DNA of 64,000 bases from Calliphora vicina (taxonomy: Eukaryota > Arthropoda > Insecta > Diptera > Calliphoridae), in assembly GCF_958450345.1 (NCBI RefSeq), contig NC_088783.1, positions 99,381,302 to 99,445,301 on the forward strand, read 5' to 3'. This document shows positions 58,565 through 64,000 of this stretch, in pieces; within the stretch, counting starts at the first letter, position 1; every line of letters starts with the position of its first letter. Position numbers and translations under genes: made by a program. Under the pieces are notes generated by a model. It was not told where the DNA came from, searched no databases, and saw only the letters and a list, made by a program, of their open reading frames with translations.

Positions 58565-58944
58565 CATTAGGCTGGGTCTATTTGTATTGACGATCAAAAA
58601 CAAAAAAACGTTTAGTAGAAACGCAATCTACGGAAAATTCTAAGAAAGATGCCTCAAGAAACCATAGGTCTAAAATCAAATCCTATCTTGCATATTTCGT
58701 ATTTTATCCAATAAAAAAACTATTAAAAAAAAATACTGAAATATCATTGGATAAAAGACGAAATTATTACGGCCTATATAACCTTACTGTGTTGGGGCCT
58801 TCCAAAACTTAAATAAATAAAAAAAATAATAAAGACAAAATTCGCAAGATAGGATTTGATTTTAGACCTATGGTTTCTTGGGGAAAATTTCTTAGAATTT
58901 TCTGCTATACGATTTTTCGTGAAAAAAATCGACCCACCCTAATG
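58565..58944. mobile_element. Palindromic TA-flanked MITE
   Basis: Starts CATTAGGCTGGGTC and ends GACCCACCCTAATG, with TA on each side. Long inverted repeat: AAACCATAGGTCTAAAATCA, AATCCTATCTTGC are mirrored. Related right ends occur at 37,495 and 43,555. Confidence 0.8.
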
Positions 58945-59142
58945 TATTTATGTTATTTCTTCTTATATAATGTACTCATGCAAGTATTTTATGCTTTTAA
59001 CCCCCATTAACACGAAGTCTGGTTATGCCTTAACTAATTGTTATATAGTCGGTTAAATTTATTTTTGTATGAAAACTGTCAGTATAACTATTAGTTAAAA
59101 CATAACCAGACTTCGTGTTACTGGGGGTAAGTGTCTAATCTT

Positions 59143-59335
59143 CTATATATATAAAAATGAAATGGTCCATGTATGTAATGTCATCTCGTGAGAACGGCTG
59201 GAGCGATTTGGCTGATTTTTTTTTATTCGGTTCGAAATTTTCAGGAGATGGTTTGTAAAGAAAAAAAATTAAAAATTGACGGCTAAAATCGGCTTTTTTG
59301 AGTCCAGTCAACTGTAATAAAAAAGACCCTAAAGT
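59143..59335 (+). mobile_element. Helitron fragment
   Basis: Starts TCTATATATATAAAAATGAA and matches the Helitron of the GPCR intron through GAGAACGGCTGGAGCGATTT to AATAAAAAAGACCCTAAAGT. The 3' hairpin and CTAG end are missing. Confidence 0.7.
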
Positions 59336-59421
59336 ATCCCGAATCCCGAGATTTTCAAAAATCAGTCCCGATTAGCATCTCTACGCTTACGATAATTTGG
59401 CGCTAAGGGCTCGATATGTAT

Positions 59422-59867
59422 TAGGGTGATCGATTCTTCGACATTTTTTAGAAACCGGTTTTCGGTTTCTTCGAAAAAGTGTTTTATTTTATATTAAAAG
59501 ATCTCGTACTTATAATAAAGAATATACATGTGTTCTAATTACAAAAAATATTTGAAAATGACATTTCACTCAGTGTACTTGTAGGACGTAAATGTAGTTA
59601 ACAAAGAATTGAGTAAGTTTTCAAGCTTTCCAGATCGCTTGTGACATTTTTTTTTAATATAAAAATTCTTCTAAAATAGTTGGAGTATTTTTTTTTTAAA
59701 TTTTTTTGGATATTGAATGTTTTTTAAAGATTTTAATACACTAAAACTCATAAAAACACACTTTTAGAAAAAACCGGTTATTCGAGTGGAAAAACCTGGT
59801 TTCTTCTATATTCGATATGTGAGCTTTTCAAAAAAACCGGTTATTAAAAACCGGCCCGATCACCCTA
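59422..59867. mobile_element. hAT element with AACCGG words
   Basis: Ends TAGGGTGATCG and CGATCACCCTA, exact 8-bp duplication ATATGTAT (59,414-59,421 and 59,868-59,875). GAAACCGGTTTTCGGTTTC at the left and AAACCGGTTATTAAAAACCGG at the right. 446 bp, no coding capacity. Confidence 0.9.
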
Positions 59868-60016
59868 ATATGTATGTATGTAGGTCTTCAGCGATTAAAA
59901 ATCGATTTATCAATACAAATTGTTCAAACACATTTTCTATTGTAATTTTTCTTACACATTGGTACACATAAGTGATATTCCTAGAACAGATTCGTAAAAA
60001 AATACTATTTCTCGGG

Positions 60017-60585
60017 ACACCCTAATATACATATATGTATTTATGTATATGAATGTATGTATGTATATTTATCTATGAAATCTACATAAGTTTTACGCAC
60101 GTAATCAATTTGATTGTGTTAATCTCAGTGATTTAGTAAATTAATTTTTTAACAGAATCTTCAATAGTCTGTCAATAATGATGCAGTTTTATACATTTTA
60201 TCTGAAATGCACTCAAAAACTACTAATGATCAAAGATGATGTTGATTCTTAGGGAAACACATTAAACGAACAAGTAACAGTGTTAAATATTTGGTTCTCG
60301 CCATGTATAACATAAGTTAAATAGTGGAAATCGTCGAATAATGTAATATTACTCGTACTTATCAAGAGAATGATAGAAGTTAATTACTGCAATTAATATA
60401 TACATACTTGAATATGGGCAGTAGAGTGTCCCAAATTTTTTGGAATTTTGGAACGCATACCCTCTATTTTTTTTATATATATATAACTATATATAAAACT
60501 TATTTAGAGTATACTTATGTAATTGGTCGAGTATATTATATCATATTAAGTAATGGTTTATTATAGTGGATTATTTGATAGAACT
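60017..60585. other. AT-rich spacer with TATG microsatellite
   Basis: TATGTATG run at 60,030-60,065; one GAGTGTCCC-type element end at 60,424. No gene seen. Confidence 0.4.
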
Positions 60586-60666
60586 TATGTGGCTTAATTG
60601 GTTAGCGCGTTTGATCATTAAGCATGATATGGTATTTGTGGCCTGGGTTCGATTCCCAGCCACTGC
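60586..60666 (+). tRNA. tRNA-like sequence, probably pseudogene or SINE head
   Basis: TTAATTGGTTAGCGCG resembles a tRNA D-arm (A box) and GGTTCGATTCC a B box. The T-arm is perfect: CTGGG, loop TTCGATT, CCCAG. A 4-bp ATCA/TGAT stem with loop TTAAGCA would present AAG. The acceptor stem pairs at only four of seven positions (GTGG with CCAC), and the variable region is unusually long, so a functional tRNA is unlikely. No T-run follows directly. Confidence 0.35.
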
Positions 60667-60681
60667 CAATCAACAACATCA

Positions 60682-61883
60682 GTACCGCAATTCTGTAACT
60701 TTTCATACTTTCTTACCGATGTCGTTAAGTAACGAAAACTATCGGTTGCTTTAACGAATTTAATATTCACTATTTGAAGTTAACGATATCTCTCGGTAAT
60801 AAATTTTAACGACGTATATAGTTAAAAATATAAATGTCAATATTTTTAAAATTAAAAAATCATAAAAATATTTACTATTTTTTCATGTTTGCAGATAAAT
60901 TCGTAGTCGTGTGAATAAATAATCGCATTTATATATAAAAATCAAGCATCAGCTCACCCAAATATGTTCGCGAAACCTACTGAAAACAAAAGAACAAGAG
61001 TTTTTTTCTAAAAATAAAAGTAACCCAGTCTAATACATATGTCTATGCCACCACAAGTGATCATTAATTCAGAATTTAGATATGTGTTGTTATAAGGACA
61101 GTCGACAAATTCAGATGAATTTCCTTCTTAGAATACTGTCTTAAAAACGATTTTATAACTTTTATATAAGTTTATAATCGTATCACATCGCCAAAAATGG
61201 AAATTGAATTAGGGATAAACATTATACACTCCAGAAATGTGTTAATTATGGATATTATGCCCCAAATAAAAGTTGCTCTTAAAATTCGAATATTATTTTC
61301 TAAAATTAATATAATTGGTCAATTCAGAACGTATTTTATCATGTCATATTGTCCTAATATTTCACAGTGGTTTTTATTGCTTTTCAAGCTAAAAAAGTCC
61401 TAAAATAATACTACTATGTATGCTACGATTATTGTGTTATCGTAACCAGCCAGCAGATACCTGTGCCGAATGCCTAAGAGTCGGTTAAGCCGAGCCGCCG
61501 AGACGAGATAAGAGACCTTGTGAATTGACCAAATATATGTCCAAATTTATCTTAAAAAGATAATTAAAGCATGTTAATTTTTATATTAAAAACCCAAATC
61601 AGTCCGTATCTAACAAACACAAAAAAGTTGACCAACCGTACTTTCAAAAAACAACTTATTTCGAATATTTATGTTACAAAACTAACTCCTAAACAATTAT
61701 CGTTATGGCTTAACTAGAACATTTTATTTGTCGTTAACCTACCGACAAATTTCGTTATCTACCGACTATTTTTAACGAAAATAATCGGTAAAATTTAATT
61801 CGGAATATCTCTTAACGATAAATATTGTTAACTAACGAATTTTGATTACTTAACGACAAAATTTTGTTACAGAATTGCGGTAC
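60682..61883. mobile_element. Element with GTACCGCAATTCTGTAAC ends and TTAACGA words
   Basis: Perfect inverted ends GTACCGCAATTCTGTAAC (18 bp). Both subterminal parts are dense in TTAACGA/TCGTTAA and ACCGA words (60,705-60,825 and 61,728-61,868). The MITE at 61,315-61,532 is inserted inside. No target duplication was found; hAT-like by architecture only. Confidence 0.7.
61315..61532. mobile_element. TTGGTCAATTC MITE, copy 2
   Basis: Uninterrupted copy of about 218 bp with eroded left end (GGTCAATTCAGAACG) and intact right end (GAGACCTTGTGAATTGACCA). Nested in the TTAACGA element. Confidence 0.8.
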
Positions 61884-62197
61884 AGTTTATAATAATTATT
61901 AGTTTACTAATAACTAATATTTATCACCGCACCCTCCTTCGGTGGTATAACACTAAAACGCCACCGAAGTAAAATAATAAAATAAAGGATGTTGGCTTGA
62001 CTAAGGCGCCATCTCACCACCAGAGGCGCTGCAACCTGCACTAATAACAAACATAACGCGCAATTGCAGAGTTGTTAATTAACAGCTTTTCTCCTCCTTT
62101 CACCACCTTTTCCTCTACACTCTATCCCCTTTCCAAAGAAAGTAACACATTTATATATAGGCATAATTAATTGCCTGAGTGTTACTTCTCTTTTTAA

Positions 62198-62960
62198 AAA
62201 AAAAAATATATAAAACTATAAATATGAAATTTTGTCTTTCTATCATGATTGCAACCCGTGCCGACTTGCTATTTAGTTTTGTGGTGCATTTACAAGGGGA
62301 AAAAATTTTTCAGTTTTTGTAAAAATGTTGCCATTAAATAATTACTTTTGCAATTTAATATAAAAGAATCGAAATGTGTACGTAATTTTCGTCCTAATAA
62401 TTTATATCTACACAAAAATTGGTTAAAAAATGTTAAAGTTGTTAAAAAATCGCCAGGCCACTAGAACAAGAAATGTAGGAACAAAATTAACATATTTTGA
62501 GAAATATTAAAATAAGAGGTTAGTTTTATTTAAAATATATACATACTTACTTGTATATGAGTTTTTGTCTTCGTAGGATACCTTTAACCTATTCGCAGGT
62601 ATGACCAAAAAAAATATTTTTTTTAATGGCATTTTCAAAACTCCAATTTCAAATTTTTAAAAATTTTGTTAAACAAATCTCAGAATTTGTTGATTACATA
62701 ATAGGGAATAAAAATGTGAAAAAGCATGTCAATACCTCCTATAATTTTTCCGTACCTGCGATTTAAATTTTGCGATTTTCGAGAAAAACTAATTTGTTGA
62801 CCATATTTTAAATATAGTCTGAAAGTTTTAGTGAAATCTGAAAACGTCAACCCTTAAATCGAAAAGGTCAAAGGTCAAATTTTTCAATATTTGGAATTTC
62901 TCATGGTAAAATAGCGAAATGTTATGTATTTTTGGTCCGATTTTGATGAAACTTAAGATT
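62198..62960. mobile_element. Foldback-family fragment
   Basis: Starts TATATAAAACTATAAATATG like the replaced end near 25,200, then follows the GAGTG foldback family (CGAAATGTGTACGTAATTTT, CCTGCGATTTAAATTTTGCG) until a TTGGTCAATTC MITE begins at 62,985. Confidence 0.65.
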
Positions 62961-62984
62961 TTTTGATTTTTCGAGAAAATCAAT

Positions 62985-63238
62985 TTGTCAATTCACAAGG
63001 TCTCTTATCATGTCTATTGTCATAATGTCCTAATATTTCACAATGATTTTTATTGTTTTTCAAGTAAAATGTGTCCTAAAATAATAGTACTTTGTATGCT
63101 ATGTTTATTGTGTTATCGTAACCAACCAGTAGAGACCTTCGCCGAATGCCTAAGTGTCGGTTAAGCCGAGCTGCTGAGTCGAGTTATATTAAGACATTAT
63201 GAAAATATGACTGATAAGAGACCTTGTGAATTGACCAA
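62985..63238. mobile_element. TTGGTCAATTC MITE, copy 3
   Basis: Ends GTCAATTCACAAGGTCTC and the complement; contains GTGTTATCGTAACCAACCAG and GTCGGTTAAGCCGAGC shared with the other copies. It is inserted in or beside the foldback fragment. Confidence 0.82.
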
Positions 63239-63524
63239 ATATGTATCAACTATAAATTGTTAGAAAGTACACACATTTCCATTATAACGCGACAAGTTCT
63301 GTTACAAACAGTACGAATCGGTGGTTATACCAATTGTAAATTGATGAATTAGATAACATTTTTACGCATTTGAAATATTTAAATTGTCTTGCTAACAATA
63401 TAGAAAATACTGATATCAAATAAAATAAACTAACTTAAATCCGTATAATTCCTGAATTTGGATATTCTACTCTTTACTCCAGTGTAGTTTATGTAATTCT
63501 CACTATATTTAGGTTAATATATTA

Positions 63525-63764
63525 TTGGTCAATTCACAAGGTCTCTTATTAGTCATATTGTCATAATGTCCTAATATTTCCCGACTCGGCGGTTCGGCTT
63601 AACCGAGTCGTAGGCGTTCGGAGCAGGTCTCTGCTGGTTGGTTACGATAACACAATAAACAACATACAGTATTATTATAGGGCATTTTTTGCTTGAAAAG
63701 CAATAAAAACCATTGTGAAATATTAGGACATTATGACATGATAAGAGACCTTGTGAATTGACCA
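63525..63764. mobile_element. TTGGTCAATTC MITE, copy 4
   Basis: The cleanest copy: TTGGTCAATTCACAAGG to the complement, with TA on both sides. The central part, GACTCGGCGGTTCGGCTTAA followed by CCGAGTC, is in inverse orientation relative to copies 2 and 3. Confidence 0.85.
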
Positions 63765-64000
63765 TATGTATTTTTTAATTATTTGCTTACCAAAAAGACA
63801 CTTTTAAGTTATACATGGATCGATTTGGATGTATTACTAACAAATTTTAGTGTTATATGGGTTATTTCGAACATTTCTAAATTGTCTCCGCTATCTACAT
63901 ATAACGATACAGAATACATGTAGAAGCAAATAAAATGTTTTCTTAAATTAAATCTCATTAGTTTTAAAGTCCCATACAAAAACGGAACATTAATAGGGGT

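Larger units (their letters stand above)
58214..59383. mobile_element. hAT element with TAGAGATGC ends
   Basis: Ends TAGAGATGCAAACG and ATTAGCATCTCTA, exact 8-bp duplication CGCTTACG (58,206-58,213 and 59,384-59,391). ATCCCGTTCCCG and TCCCGAATCCCGAGAT words lie near the ends. The 84-codon frame at 58,280-58,534 (SSNEIDFISDEELEQNENIS) may be a transposase remnant, but I cannot show it. Confidence 0.9.
55485..60016. mobile_element. Composite nest of at least six elements
   Basis: The outer ends may be TTAGAGTGTCCC (55,485) and GGGACACCCTAA (to about 60,016), both preceded or followed by TA. Inside lie a CACAGTGG element (55,714 to about 58,205) with two hAT insertions, a third hAT (58,214-59,383) with two insertions of its own, and a fourth hAT (59,422-59,867). 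Outer borders are inference; the inner hAT borders rest on exact target duplications. Confidence 0.5.

Overview
The window is AT-rich eukaryotic DNA, almost certainly from a higher (calyptrate-like) fly. The reasons are two genes of dipteran type with GT-AG introns, Jockey-type and CR1-like LINEs, Tc1/mariner, hAT and Helitron remnants, and abundant ATAC/TATG microsatellites. There is no bacterial feature of any kind. The species cannot be fixed from the sequence alone.

Left part (1-15.7 kb). The 3' part of a salt-inducible kinase gene (Sik2-type) runs on the plus strand. Seven exons (838-961, 1024-2270, 2340-2461, 2520-2638, 2705-3110, 7577-8603, 8688-8993) join in frame to 1,116 residues. 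They carry the end of the kinase domain, a UBA-like segment, Ser/Gln/Pro-rich regions and the conserved RRAS phosphorylation site. The upstream exons lie outside the window. The 4.5-kb intron just before the RRAS site is filled with transposon relics, including a hairpin element with arms of about 450 bp. Downstream lie a Tc1 foldback element, AT-rich spacer, and three tiny exon-like segments (15,383-15,636) of an unidentified gene, followed by a 31-bp minisatellite.

Middle (16.4-30.5 kb). A 2.4-kb foldback element is abutted by a CR1-like LINE on the minus strand, whose ORF2 carries one visible stop codon. A rhodopsin-family GPCR of the Moody/Tre1 group follows on the minus strand in five coding exons, 468 residues, between 30,385 and 22,316. 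Its 6.5-kb third intron holds a dead Jockey-clade LINE, a hAT fragment, a perfect-looking short hairpin and a 273-bp Helitron ending about 100 bp from a splice donor.

Right part (30.5-64 kb). I see no host gene here. It is a graveyard of nested elements: hAT-like elements with exact 8-bp target duplications (GTGAATAC, CAATAAAC, GTTCCGAT, GTATCTAT, CGCTTACG, ATATGTAT), palindromic TA-flanked elements, Helitron-like elements with 115-bp satellite arrays, relics of an unidentified transposon-like protein family, a tRNA-like sequence and repeated copies of a small MITE at the right edge.

The two host genes have no evident shared operon-like logic. One is a cAMP/PKA-regulated kinase and the other a signalling receptor. 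Their proximity may reflect ancestral linkage on the fly X-equivalent chromosome arm (inference). The most unusual content is the set of hAT elements whose two ends are packed with lineage-specific self-complementary words, and the layered insertion history that can be read from intact target duplications.
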